Under the pieces are notes generated by a model that was not told the DNA's origin, did no database searches, and was given only the letters and a program-made list of their open reading frames with translations. Of a stretch of DNA of 64,000 nt, positions 32,789-44,245 are shown piece by piece. The DNA is taken from contig JBBHKE010002582.1 in NCBI GenBank assembly GCA_037447655.1, forward strand, positions 229,802 to 293,801, given 5' to 3'. The number at the start of each line of letters is the position of its first letter. Position 1 is the first letter of the stretch. A program made the position numbers and the translations under genes. The DNA is from Zygnema cylindricum. Taxonomy: Eukaryota; Streptophyta; Zygnematophyceae; Zygnematales; Zygnemataceae.

Positions 32789-33416
32789 GACGACTAAATT
32801 TCAATTTTGCGGCTAAGTTAATTTCCAAGGTGCTCTCACCGTGGAGCTCATGTAAAGACAAAAAGTGACTGTCTGCAACACTTTTATTTACATATGGTTG
32901 TCGCAATTTTGTTACTGTAAACGTTTGCCGGCCGTGTGAATTGCTAAAGTTATTATGACGGTCGACGTTCGCAAGCGCGGCAAAAGTTTAAGCGGTTGAA
33001 ACAATATTTTGAAGGTCAAAGTTGTTATACCGATTGACCATCAAATTTAGACTCAACGGTACTTTCCTTGTACAAATGTGTACTTCAAACGTAGAATTTT
33101 TGACAAAATGACTGTGCGCAACCAAAACAGTCACTGCCATGATCAATTCCCTTCACCTATCATGTAATAATTGTATAGATAATAAAAATTTTATTTCAAT
33201 GATTTATTGGAAATTGTACAAACTGCGATTTATGTTCAATTCATTTTTTTTAACATATACGAAGTTGTGCGGACAAAAAATCATTAACGATTTTTACGAT
33301 TTTTTCAATTCGACATCTCTAGTTGCTATGTATTGTACGCGCGTTCGAATCGTGCGTAAGATGCGTTTTGAACAGCTATGATGTTATGTTACCTTATCAG
33401 GCCGCGTGCTGTACTG
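32789..33416. other. Intergenic, nothing recognised
   Basis: AT-rich DNA with no coding or repeat signal that I can support. Confidence 0.45.
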
Positions 33417-33418
33417 TA

Positions 33419-33916
33419 CACCGCGAATCGTAATTAGAGTAAATTACTCTAATTCGGTCGCTGGAAATTTCGACTCTATCACATGAAATAGAGTAAATGA
33501 TTCTAATTTTTTCATTATTCTATTTAAGATAAAGTTTAATTAGCGTTTTTAATTCTAACATAGGCTCGTTTTAAATAGTGCAGAGTACGGACGACCTCCG
33601 ACCGTGCAAAACTGTACTTTATTAAGTAAAAAAGTACAAATAATGATTTAATACAGGCCGTTATCATGTAACTACGTTTGAACAAACCGCGTAGTGCAAA
33701 CGTCATAGTGACGATAAACTGTACGTTTTACCAAATTTTGTACGAATACCTTATTCACAGTAGAGGATATTAGCGTGCCAAATTAGAGTAAAATAAATTA
33801 GAGTAAACTTCATAGTTGAAACAGCTCTATCACATAAATTAGCGGTCATTACTCTAATTTATTTTTTTAGTTTTTGTACTCTGATTTTTCCATTACTCTA
33901 ATTACGATTCGCGGTG
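33419..33916. mobile_element. TA-flanked MITE M1
   Basis: 498 bp with 24-bp perfect terminal inverted repeats starting CACCGCGAATCGTAATTAG, flanked by TA at 33417-33418 and 33917-33918. The TA duplication suggests a Tc1/mariner-type mobiliser. M6 (42708) shares its left half. No transposase is encoded. Confidence 0.82.
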
Positions 33917-33923
33917 TACAATA

Positions 33924-34469
33924 CACCGTCAATCGCTATTAGAGTATATAACGCCAATTCGGTGTCCTTTTTTCAAACAAAAAAAACCCGAAATACAATC
34001 CATAGTTCTATTTTTTCCATTATTTTAATTAGGTTTTTTTTTCAATTAGCGTTAATAATAGAAGTACACTGCGATGGAAATAGTGTGGCGTACGGACAAG
34101 ATATTTCTGTACGAAATGGTACTTTTTGAATTACAAAGGCATAAAAGACACTTAACATTATTGCGCACACATGTGAATGTGCAATGGGAGAAAGAGATGC
34201 AAACTCGTCGACAAAAATCACGTTCTCATATGTTCGTCCGTCGACCGTGTGAACAGCTCGACGGCGTACGAATTGTCAGATATTGTACGAATACACATAT
34301 TACTGTAGACATCGAAAGGGCTGGTATTTATTATTCAGGCCAACCCAAATTACAGTTAGGGATTAATTAGTATATATATTTAAAAAAAAAAAAAATCCCG
34401 ATTAGTGTTAATAACACTATTTTTTTTTTTACGCTATTTATTCCTTTACTCTAATAGCGATTGACGGTG
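33924..34469. mobile_element. TA-flanked MITE M2
   Basis: 546 bp with a near-24-bp perfect inverted repeat starting CACCGTCAATCGCTATTAGA, flanked by TA at 33922-33923 and 34470-34471. It lies only five bases from M1's right target TA. Interior ORFs have no known domain. Confidence 0.82.
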
Positions 34470-34501
34470 TACAGTACAGTACAGTACAGTACTGTACTGT
34501 A
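34470..34501. repeat. Palindromic GTACA/TGTAC run
   Basis: A run of ACAGT units turning into ACTGT units, fully palindromic about its centre, directly at the right end of M2. It may be a preferred TA-rich target or a remnant of earlier insertions. Confidence 0.7.
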
Positions 34502-35393
34502 GAGCTTTTGGAATTTCGAATTGCTCGAATTCATTTACTGCCGTAAGTTTATTTCGAATCTACTTGAATTTCAGAATTTAATTATTGAACCAACTCTGCG
34601 TTTGCCAGAGTGGACACTTACGGGTTTTGGTTTGTCCATAGGAATACGACGCGTATCTGTCATCTGGTACGTTTCGCTCTCTTTAGATTAGCGGATTCAG
34701 TGAATTCTTGCTCCATTCCACCCCATCCACAGATTCCAACATCTGTGCTAGAAAATATTTTTTCCTTCGATATTTCCCGATTTCAGCGAACCAGCCTCGG
34801 GGCGCACCTCCAGCCACAATCTCCCAGCCAATGGTATATTTGTAAACTTTCTGACGTGGTCTTTTTTTAGTAACTGAACGATATCCACGTCGCCTCGCTT
34901 GCTTCGCACTTCTAGATACCGTGGCCACGTGCACAGCCGAATTGCTCACGGCTAGTCACGGGTGGTGATTCGATGAAGTACACAGCTGAATCTTAGTCGT
35001 CTATTTCATCTTGTCGCAAAAAATTTACGATTCAGATCGGTCCTGTAGTACAGTTCTATACGATCTCCGTTTCTCTTTAGGGTTTCTGTGTGCTTGCTTT
35101 CCAGAAGTTGCTGGATTTCTGCACGAGTGACAGGCTGTCCTTTTATTTTGGTTCAAAGCCCTTTCCCTCAGACTCTTATCTTCTATTAGAGGCTAAGTAT
35201 TGGAAGGTCTATCGCGGCGGTTGACAAGTTTCTTCTGCAGGGAGTCAGAAGGAGAAGACCTATCTCTGTTGCTTTTTCTTCTCTCATCTCCATCGATTTT
35301 TTTTTGCCCTAGTTTCTCAACTTTTTGAAGCTTTTGTTTGTTTCTTTATTTATCTATTTTCTCTCTTCTTAGTGACTAAGAACCTTAGCATCC
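34502..35393 (+). promoter_or_regulatory. FtsH upstream region and 5' UTR
   Basis: The sequence between the last MITE and the FtsH start codon. The final approximately 350 bp are CT-rich and fit a long 5' UTR. A CACGTG G-box-type element occurs at about 34925-34930. The transcription start cannot be placed from sequence alone. Other reading frames in the stretch have no recognisable domains. Confidence 0.4.
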
Positions 35394-38300
35394 ATGGCTA
35401 CAGCTTCTATCTCCAGCTCTGGCCTCCTCTCAGGATGTCTCCAAGTTCCACGTGTAAATCGTAGCATCATTGGACGTGAGTTTACGAATCAGCAGTTATC
35501 AGTGTCGCCTCTTCGCAAAACATCTCCCAAATTGTCTTCTTCGACAGCTGTCAAGGCCTCTTCTCCCTCCGACAATGGAGATTCTGAGAATCAAACTTCC
35601 TCCGTAAATCCTCGCAGAAATTTCCTGAAGAAAGCTTTTGGAGGAATGGCTGCTATTGGCCTTCCTGCCCTTGCGGCTCAGAAAGCTATGGCTGCCGATG
35701 AACCTGGAGTCGCGTCTTCTCGAATGTCTTACTCTCGATTTCTCGAATATTTGGACATGGACCGCGTTAAAAAGGTCGATTTGTACGAAAATGGCTCTAT
35801 TGCCATTGTCGAGGCTGTGAGTCCTGAGCTCGGTAACAGAGTACAGAGAGTGAGAGTCCAACTTCCGGGACTTAGTTCCGAGCTTTTGCAGAAATTCCGG
35901 GAGAAAAATATTGATTTCGCGGCGCATAATCCCCAGGAAGATTCTGGGGCAGTTTTCTTAAATCTCCTTGGGAATTTGGCCTTTCCTCTTCTTTTGGTCG
36001 GTGGACTCTTTTTTCTGTCTAGAAGGTCTGGAGGAGGAATGGGAGGTCCAGGAGGTCCGGGAAACCCATTGGCTTTTGGAAAATCAAAAGCTAAGTTTCA
36101 GATGGAGCCGAACACCGGTGTGACTTTTGATGACGTAGCAGGAGTGGATGAAGCAAAACAAGATTTTATGGAAGTGGTTGAGTTTTTGAAAAGGCCAGAG
36201 AGGTTTACCTCTGTTGGAGCAAGAATTCCTAAGGGAGTTCTTCTTGTAGGACCCCCGGGAACTGGAAAGACTCTTCTCGCAAAAGCTATTGCTGGAGAAG
36301 CTGGAGTTCCTTTCTTCTCTATTTCGGGATCTGAATTTGTAGAAATGTTTGTTGGAGTGGGAGCTTCTAGAGTGAGAGACCTGTTCAAAAAAGCAAAAGA
36401 AAACGCCCCTTGCATTGTTTTTGTGGACGAAATTGACGCGGTCGGAAGACAAAGAGGAACCGGAATTGGAGGAGGTAATGATGAGAGAGAACAAACTCTC
36501 AATCAGCTTTTAACTGAAATGGATGGTTTTGAAGGAAACACCGGAGTTATTGTTGTAGCTGCCACTAACAGGGCTGATATTTTGGACCAAGCTCTTCTCA
36601 GACCTGGAAGATTTGACCGACAGGTTCAAGTAGACGTACCTGACATCAGAGGGAGACAGGAAATTCTGAAAGTCCATGCTGGAAACAAGAAATTTGAGGA
36701 AGATGTCTCTCTTCAGGTCATTGCTGCTAGGACTCCCGGATTCTCCGGAGCTGATTTGGCCAATCTATTGAATGAGGCGGCGATTCTAACTGGACGGAGA
36801 GCGAAGACTGCAATTTCTGTGAAAGAAGTTGATGACGCCATTGATAGAATTGTGGCTGGAATGGAGGGTACTGTTATGACTGATGGAAAGTCAAAATCAC
36901 TCGTGGCGTATCATGAAGTGGGACATGCAGTTTGTGGGTAAGTGGAGAGCAGTGTCTGAAAGTGAGGTAGTGAGATAGTGGTGATGATTTTTCAATGTTT
37001 TTCTCTGTTGGTGGTGTCCTTTCGGACTGGTATGTTTGGCGAATGGGTTTTGAAGCGAGTTAGAGAAGTGGGAGGGTTTGTCTCAAAACGGAATTTTGCT
37101 TCTTTGTGGTCTGTAGTTTAATGTGTTTCTATGTTGAAGTTGATCGTATGTGGAAACTTCTTAATTTGAGTTCATTTAGGTTCTTGGATTTGTGAATCTG
37201 TGAAGCCTTCTTTTTTGTTGGGGGTTTCATTAAGCGTCCACTTGGAAATAGCAGTCCAACTGCCATTGGGTGTTTATTGGTTGGTTTATTTCCAATCTCT
37301 CTTAATAATAATAATAATAATGATTATTGAAAGTTTTGCCGGTACACTGTTCTATTTCATTTTTGTCAAGAAGTTTGCTGATTTTTGGTCATGGTGTTTT
37401 TTGCTTGTTGGTTAGTTTATGTATTTTATATTTTTGTTGTGTACTTCCTACGTGAAATTAGCCCTTCTAAAGTCTTATTTGTCTTTGGCCAGGACTGATC
37501 TTAGTTGGGTTGTTCATTTTTCAGCTACAATTTCTCTTGTTTTTGTAAGGAAGAATCGAATGGTCTGATAATTCTTCAATTGTTTTTAGTTTACCTTTCA
37601 GTGGTGTGACATAGACGAGTTTTTTGTTCTTTGGTTCTGTAGCTTCCAATTGTACTTATCACTCATTTTTTTTTTTTTATGTTCGTTTTACAGAACTCTG
37701 ACTCCTGGACACGATGCAGTTCAGAAGGTGACTCTCATTCCTCGAGGTCAAGCTCGTGGTCTCACATGGTTCATTCCTGGTGATGATCCTTCTCTTATCT
37801 CCAAGCAACAAATCTTTGCTCGCATTGTGGGAGCCTTAGGAGGTCGTGCCGCTGAAGAGGTCATTTTTGGAGATGCGGAGGTCACTACAGGAGCATCAAG
37901 CGATTTGCAGCAAGTCTCAAGCATGGCTAAGCAGGTGAGGTTTTGAGTGAATTTGCGATTGAGACAAGGTCGTCTCCTGGGCAGTATCTTCCATGCTTCG
38001 TGGCAACATGCATAGCCGGTTGTGCCGCCGTGAATTTTGCAGTCTGCATATGTTTTTGATCATCTGGATTGGATTTGTATAGTTTTGGATACACCTAGGT
38101 TGTTTGTGCTGTGTAGTCTGTATTTTCTCCTTCATCACTTGTGCACTGAGAAGTGCTTGCAATGAGGTGGTACTGGCAATGATGATGCTTTTTTCTCCCT
38201 TGGATTTCAATTGTCGGCTCTGCTATATTATCCATCCATAAGTGTTAATAACAGTTTTTCAAGGAAGTGGATCTCAGTTGGCCAAGCGTCCTTACTCCGA

Positions 38301-38765
38301 ATTTGTTCCATACACTCCCATGTTCGCATCCCTACTTGCAATTTTTTACTGTAATAGCGATAGGCAGTGTAGCTTACAGCCGCTGTGGTTGTGTTGACAT
38401 GTTTGGGTGTGGTTCGTCTTTGGCTGCAGATGGTGACGGTGTTTGGCATGTCCTCCATTGGCCCGTGGGCTCTCATGGATCCGTCCGCCCAGGGAGGCGA
38501 CATGATCATGAGGATGATGGCGCGCAACAGCATGTCAGAGAAATTGGCGGAAGACATTGACAAGGCAGTGAAGGCCATATCAGATGAGGCATATGTAGTG
38601 GCTTGCAAACATATTCGGGACAACAGAGTGGCGATTGATAAGATTGTGGAGATTTTGTTGGAGAAAGAGACGATGACAGGTGATGAATTCCGAGCAATTC
38701 TGTCAGAATACACAGAGATTCCAAAGGAGAATAGAAGAGAACTGGCTCCAGCTTCTTCCATCTGA
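35394..38765 (+). CDS. FTSH2: Chloroplast thylakoid ATP-dependent zinc metalloprotease FtsH (FtsH2/VAR2 type), 3 exons, 706 aa
   Basis: Exons are 35394-36937, 37694-37934 and 38430-38765, joined by GT-AG introns that keep frame and rebuild the conserved HAVCG-TLTPG and SMAKQ-MVTVFG junctions. An N-terminal chloroplast transit peptide is followed by twin Arg (residues 74-75) and a hydrophobic stretch ending AMA (98-100), a Tat-type lumen signal as described for plant FtsH2. One membrane segment lies at about 189-209. The AAA+ part has Walker A GPPGTGKT (286-293), Walker B IVFVDEID (341-348) and the second region of homology (about 388-410). The M41 zinc site HEVGH is at 507-511, with the Asp ligand in exon 2 (SSDLQQ). 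FtsH hexamers degrade photodamaged D1 in the PSII repair cycle. Length fits (Arabidopsis FtsH2, 695 aa). FtsH8 is an equally possible ortholog name. Confidence 0.96.
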
Positions 38766-39704
38766 GAGCTGAAAGTGAGTTTTGCGAATAGGAGCGACAT
38801 AAAAGTGGTAAAATGGGATAGTGGTGTGCAGTTGGGGTTTTTAGAAGGGCTTTCAGAAGTACATTTTTTAAGTTGTCAATATCTTTGCTGTGATTATGTG
38901 TGAGATATGAATTGGGCATTTGCTACTACTGTAAGTCATGTGGATACTCAAAAAACAGCTAAGCAACAGTGCGGATAAGAGGAAAGCTTTACAACATTTG
39001 TAGGTAATATATTTTATCTTTTTTGTAATTTTAAGATGCATCTCTTGCAGCTAAAATTTATTTTCAGTTTTCCTTTTTTTGGGTATTGTGTGGAAAGAAT
39101 AGGAAAGTGTGTATATTTTTTAACAGATTGGTTTCACATGGTGTGTTGAGAAAGATGGTGTACTCTGTTTGGGGAAATGTTCATGTCTTGTAATGAGTAT
39201 GTCATACCACAATACCTGAAAAAACGAACTGCCGTAAATGGCCTAAATATACTCTTTTGAAAGCCTGAAAAACAAAGGGTGGTTTCTCTTGAAAATTGAA
39301 TTTTGATCAATTTCACTAATTGAACAATATAAGTAGATGTCTGGAAAACGACGATATGAACTGTGTCTTTGTTGTTATACTATCATTATTGATATGGTCA
39401 AGCAAAGTACTTATTTCATGTGGTAGTTACATTGAGGTGACTAGAATTCTTGCCCGAGCTAAACAGTTTGCAGATTGAGGATTCATTCTCCGGATTTTCA
39501 ATTGTTCTTGTGACACTAATCAATTTGCCTGTCAAAAAAAGAGGACGTCCTTGCCAAATGGAATTCCTTTTTTTGAATGCTTTCAATTGAATGGTGACCA
39601 ATTGAGGAAGTCCAGTGTTGTAAAATTTAGTGCTTTTTATCTTTTATATTGTGTTAATATGTGAGAGTCGCAGGAGAAGTTTACTGTAACAATGCTGTGA
39701 TTGC
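38766..39704 (+). other. FtsH 3' UTR and downstream spacer
   Basis: AT-rich sequence after the FtsH stop. No clear polyadenylation signal could be assigned and no gene is recognised. Confidence 0.4.
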
Positions 39705-40255
39705 ATTTTGGAAGGTCTGATGTGAAGATTTGTCAGATTAAATTTTGGATGTAAAACTATAATGAGACGACCTTCAATGGAAGTGTTGATGTGAAACTAA
39801 CAAGCAGCCATCAGGCTAAATTGTTGATGGAAAGATACAACGAAAAAACGTCAAATGTTCAAGGTTTATTTTGGATGTGCATATTCCGTAAAATCGTCAA
39901 GTGGTTGATTTGACAATACTGAAAAGTTGTCAGATGAACCTTTGGATGTGAAAATACACCGTTAAAATTAACATTCGCTGCGAAAATATAGGGAAATGCC
40001 GCCAGATGAGGTTTGGGATGTGAAAATAACGTGAAATTGTCAAAGAACATTATTGACGTGCAATCTGAAAACTCTCGTCAGATGAACTTGTAGATGTGAA
40101 AAAATTGAACCGTCCTCAGATACTGTCTAGATGTGGAATTGTGGATATAACAAAAATATCTTCAGTTTCAACTTTGGATGTTAAAGTATCAAAGAGTTGT
40201 CAGGGAAATTTCCTGGATGCGAGAGTATGCCGAAAGGTCGTACTTTCTGATGTGT
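39705..40255. repeat. Degenerate tandem repeat, unit about 50-60 bp
   Basis: A recurring pattern: GTCAGATGAACCTTTGGATG-like core followed by TGAAAATAC and a variable spacer. Copies are recognisable at about 39730, 39815, 39870, 39930, 40005, 40075 and 40170. The copies are diverged, so this is an old minisatellite-like array. It stops just before the TA-flanked MITE chain. Confidence 0.6.
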
Positions 40256-40261
40256 ACAGTA

Positions 40262-40460
40262 CACCGCGAATCGGTATTAGCGTTATGAACTCTATATCGG
40301 CACCCCAAAATTTTGACATTAATACCTTAAATAGAATAAACTACACTATTTAAGGACGTGGACCATAATCTGCCACGTCTCCTGGCACTAAATTAGAATG
40401 AATGACGCTAATTTTTTCTTTACACTAATAATTTCTCAACGCTAATAACGATTCGCGGTG
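40262..40460. mobile_element. TA-flanked MITE M3
   Basis: 199 bp with inverted ends starting CACCGCGAATCG, about 23 bp long with one mismatch, flanked by TA at 40260-40261 and 40461-40462. Its right-hand TA is also the left-hand TA of the next element. Confidence 0.82.
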
Positions 40461-40462
40461 TA

Positions 40463-42085
40463 GTGTTGGGTATCGGGTAAATTCATATCGTGATAATCTC
40501 GATATTCGATATATCGAATATCGATCGAGCAGGATCCTCGATATATCGTACCGAGACCAACATAAATTATCGCGATATATAGTATTTTTTAAATTTTTTT
40601 ATTTTTATTTTTTTATATAATATGTTATTTTAGCGAAAAAGTCAAATTGTCTAATACGCCACGTACGCCGTAATTTTCGTTCCGTGACTTAGGGTGCATC
40701 TCTGTGTGCCTAAGTAAGGGTTTTTTTCTGTCGTTTTCCTGTAAAACTTAGAGCCGTACAGCGTAAGTTTCAACCGTACAAAAAAATAGAAAAAAAGAGA
40801 AGTACATTTTGCGTCATCATCGAATTTAAAATGTACTACATGTTGTCGTCTTGTGTTTTTCGACCCACTTCTACGACAAAAAACGTCATCTTCAACCTTA
40901 TCTTTAAAATACAGGGCCGATGTGTTTTAAAATTAGGGATTTTCTATAAACAAATAGGAACACGTATTCGCACGTGTAATGTTTTGTTCAAAAAATTCAA
41001 ACGATTTCAAGCGACGTGGAAGTGTACAAGATTCGCTATGTTTTGTCCGTTTTTGTTTAATACGACAAAGAGAAGTACACAGTTTGTTTTGTTTTGTCCG
41101 TTTCCATCCGGTACGGGATTTTTTTTTGCAGGGGTCTCAAGGTTCCGATGCCATTTCACGTCGAGCCAACAATAGACGCAAAGTCAAAACGCATCTTCTT
41201 CAACCGTGAAACGACACAGGCTGGAGGGCGGTAGGTCTACAATGTCACGAAAAGTCACGCGACGTCACAAGCAGTTACGAAAAATAACGTGCGTCATCAC
41301 AGATTGTAGACGTTGACAGCCGTCACGGGCATTGTCGACGTATACAATCGTCACGCCCTAAGTGACAATTTCGTTTGGTACACATAGGGACACCCGAAAT
41401 CCGGGTCCGCCGGATATGCGCTAAAAAACAAAAAAAAATCTCTAAGTTTGAAGTACATAGAGACGCACCCTTAAATATAGACGCCGCAAAATGTAACCGA
41501 CAAAAAAATACTAATTCTGAAATTGTAATGATTAATTATTTGGGGTATGGTTACACGAGGAGGTCTTTGTAATAGTACGGACAGCAAAATTTATGTATTA
41601 CAGAGGCCCCCCGGGTACATCGCGTATCTTTTGTCAAAAATTTTTACATACGTGTTCTGATATGAATGGTTCCACGTAAGCTGACTACCAAATCTCAAAA
41701 ATCATCGAATATCTGGAAACCGACCTTTTTCGTCTGGAAAATCGTACCTGCATATGACATACGTGTACTTCACAAGTGTACCTCGTCAATGTACCTCAGA
41801 GATCCCCTTCACTCTGCTGACTTTCAAGAAAAAACCGTATTTCTTTCCGGCAAAGATTTTACAGTCACTTTGTCCGAAGTCACGAGACTTTGAAAACCTG
41901 TGGGATTTTTTTTTTTTTTTTTTTTTTTTTAGCTTCGATATATTGACAATAAGATATATCGGCAATATATCGGAAATATATCGGGATAATTTGAAATTTG
42001 ATATATTGAAGAGATATATCGATTATCGGGTACCTGAAATTCGATATATATTGAATATCGACAAACGGTCCTCGATACCCAACAC
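40463..42085. mobile_element. TA-flanked element M4 with GTGTTGGGTATCG ends
   Basis: 1,623 bp with 13-bp perfect inverted ends GTGTTGGGTATCG, flanked by TA at 40461-40462 and 42086-42087. Both subterminal regions are rich in alternating ATATCGAT-type sequence able to form extended hairpins. It contains Harbinger-like copy 3. No transposase motif was seen in its frames. Confidence 0.72.
40692..41470. mobile_element. PIF/Harbinger-like MITE (copy 3), nested in M4
   Basis: 779 bp with inverted ends GGGTGCATCTCTGTG / CATAGAGACGCACCC, flanked by an exact TTA duplication at 40689-40691 and 41471-41473. Internal similarity to copy 1 includes GCAGGGGTCTCAAG and CCGATGCCATTTCACGTCGA. It is inserted within M4 and so is younger than it. 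Confidence 0.8.
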
Positions 42086-42087
42086 TA

Positions 42088-42671
42088 CACCGTCGATCGT
42101 ATTTAGCGTGTAGAAATTATTAGTGTGTAGAATAATTTAGTGTCATGTACACTAATTTTGACTTACAATTTTTTTGAAAAAAAAGTTATACACTAATTTT
42201 TCAACGAACGCCAATATGGGTACAACTGATTTGTCGAGAGGATATTCACAGTAGTATAGGTAAAAGTACAAATTCTGACAATTCGTACACTGTCGCATAC
42301 TTTAACAGTAATTAATTCCTAACTCTAATTTCGGTTTTTAAGGGGTGTAGGCAATACGCGACAAATAAATGTACACTAAAACAGGTACAGGTACGAAATT
42401 TTTTAATTCACAGGGCAGTTTTTCGTGTGATAGAAGATATTTTTAAAAATATATGTACTTGTATAATTCAAAAGTACATTTTTATACGTACCAACACGTT
42501 CCGTACTCCACACTAACAAAATAATACATAAATTAAAATGGTGTACACTAATTGTTCATCTCGTAATTAACATACAGGAAAAATTAGTATCGTTTACCCT
42601 ATTTTAGGTAAAACCCTCAAAATTTAGGGGCGCCGAATTAGTGTTCAACACGCTAAATACGATCGACGGTG
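42088..42671. mobile_element. TA-flanked MITE M5
   Basis: 584 bp with 24-bp perfect inverted ends starting CACCGTCGATCGTATTTAG, flanked by TA at 42086-42087 (shared with M4) and 42672-42673. Confidence 0.82.
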
Positions 42672-42707
42672 TAGTGTACAGAACAAACAGTTGTTGATGT
42701 GAATGTA

Positions 42708-42894
42708 CACCGCGAATCGTAATTAGAGTAAATAACGCTAATTCGGTCGCCCTAAATTTCGACTCTACAACGTGAAATAGAGTAAATGATTCTAAAATTT
42801 TCCTTATACTATTTAAGGTACTTTTTAAATGAGCGTTAATAACTCTAATACAGTGCCGTTTTAAATAGTATGGCGTACGGTCAGTGTTTGACCG
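42708..42894. mobile_element. Left half of TA-flanked MITE M6
   Basis: Begins CACCGCGAATCGTAATTAG after TA at 42706-42707 and follows M1 (33419 onward) for about 180 bp, including GTTTTAAATAGT. It is interrupted by LTR G at about 42895; its right end is not in the window. Confidence 0.7.
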
Positions 42895-43022
42895 TGAAAC
42901 TCTGTGTGCTCCATTGCCCACAGAAATTGCAGATCCAAAAGAAGCTTATCTAGAAAGTGCCCACTCCAAGTTGATATAAACCCAAATGACTAACCCCTTG
43001 ACAAAAACAAACCCATTATAGC

Positions 43023-44047
43023 TGCAATTCTGTGTCCTCCATTAGACTACAGAATACAGGAAGCCTCTACATAGTTGTTAACTAGCCCACTTTAACCCAC
43101 AGCCACTGCTGCCCAAAAAGTCACACTGACAATTTGACGCACCCCTGTGCAGCCTGGACTCCCCTGAGTTCGTAGGAAAAAGAATCTTTGAAAACGCCCA
43201 ACCATGCGATAAGTTATGAGGCAGTAAAAATGCCAATTTGTACAAACTCTCAAAGGGAGAGGTGACTGCCCACCAAAATTTTCTAAGTCCTGATTTCCTC
43301 TAATAACTTCTATCAACTGAAGTACGGACCAATCAGATTACTGTACCGTACCAAAAAGTACTACTGCCGGTGTACCTTTTGTACGGCCTATGTACGACAG
43401 GACTATTAAGTGGACGCGTGTCTCCTTTTCACTCGTCCGTACATTCCTCGGAATTCCTATGACCGAATGTCATCTCTCCACGTGGCTCTAGGTCATGCCA
43501 CGTCACTAAACGCCAAAGTGACTACTCCGGGATTTCGGCGATGATGTGCGCCGTTGGATTTGCAGCGAGACGCAATCTTGGCCGAAATAAATACTTGCGC
43601 GATATTAGTTTTGTTGTCGAAACAAAATGCGTGGTATCCGTTTTGAATTGGTAGATTTATAAAACTGTATCCATGTATGCTGTACACAGTTTTAGTTAAA
43701 TGGATTTGCTCCTTCCTATATATATATATATATCTATCACATACAATAGCATTTAGCATTGGTCCTAGTCTAGTAGGATAAAGCTGACCACTATTGGCGA
43801 GCTTGACGAACCGCAGGTACCGAGATCAAATCCCGGGTTCGTCAGATTTATTTTTTAGTATCCTTAAAAATATATGCCTGTTGAACTAGGGCAGCCATGG
43901 ATCAACCACTCTCTCTATCTTTCAGTGACTACAACAAGTATGGGGCTAGAGAGAGGAGGTGTAGGCAGGCTGTCTGTCCTTTTTCTTTTTCTTTAATACT
44001 AACATTTTAAACCTAGAAAATACTCAAGAAATCTATTAATTTCAACT
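43023..44047 (-). repeat. 3' LTR of copia D
   Basis: 1,025 bp, starting TGCAATTCTGTG on the plus strand and ending TTTCAACT next to a polypurine complement. It matches 52969-53614 plus 59960-60326. It contains the TTCAGTGACTACAACAAG segment (43922-43939) and a hairpin with arms TGACGAACC/GGTTCGTCA at about 43803-43844. Confidence 0.85.
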
Positions 44048-44245
44048 CTCCCCTTATTTTCTAGTCTAATTTTAATTTTTCTTTCAACCCGAATTTTTCC
44101 CGACAATATTTTAATTTAGGCAAGGGCACAAGTTTGGTCATCATGTCAGCCACCATTTCTTCATCAGGTCTATACTCAAGATTTAAAATTTTATTTTCAA
44201 CTTTTTCTCTTACGAAGCTTAATCTTATGTCCATATGTTTATCTT

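Noticed and set aside
35499-36502. Minus-strand open frames of 134-142 codons
   Set aside because: Antisense shadows of the conserved FtsH exon 1.
35394-38765. Bacterial or plastid-encoded FtsH
   Set aside because: Introns, a transit peptide and the Tat-type signal show a nuclear plant-lineage gene.
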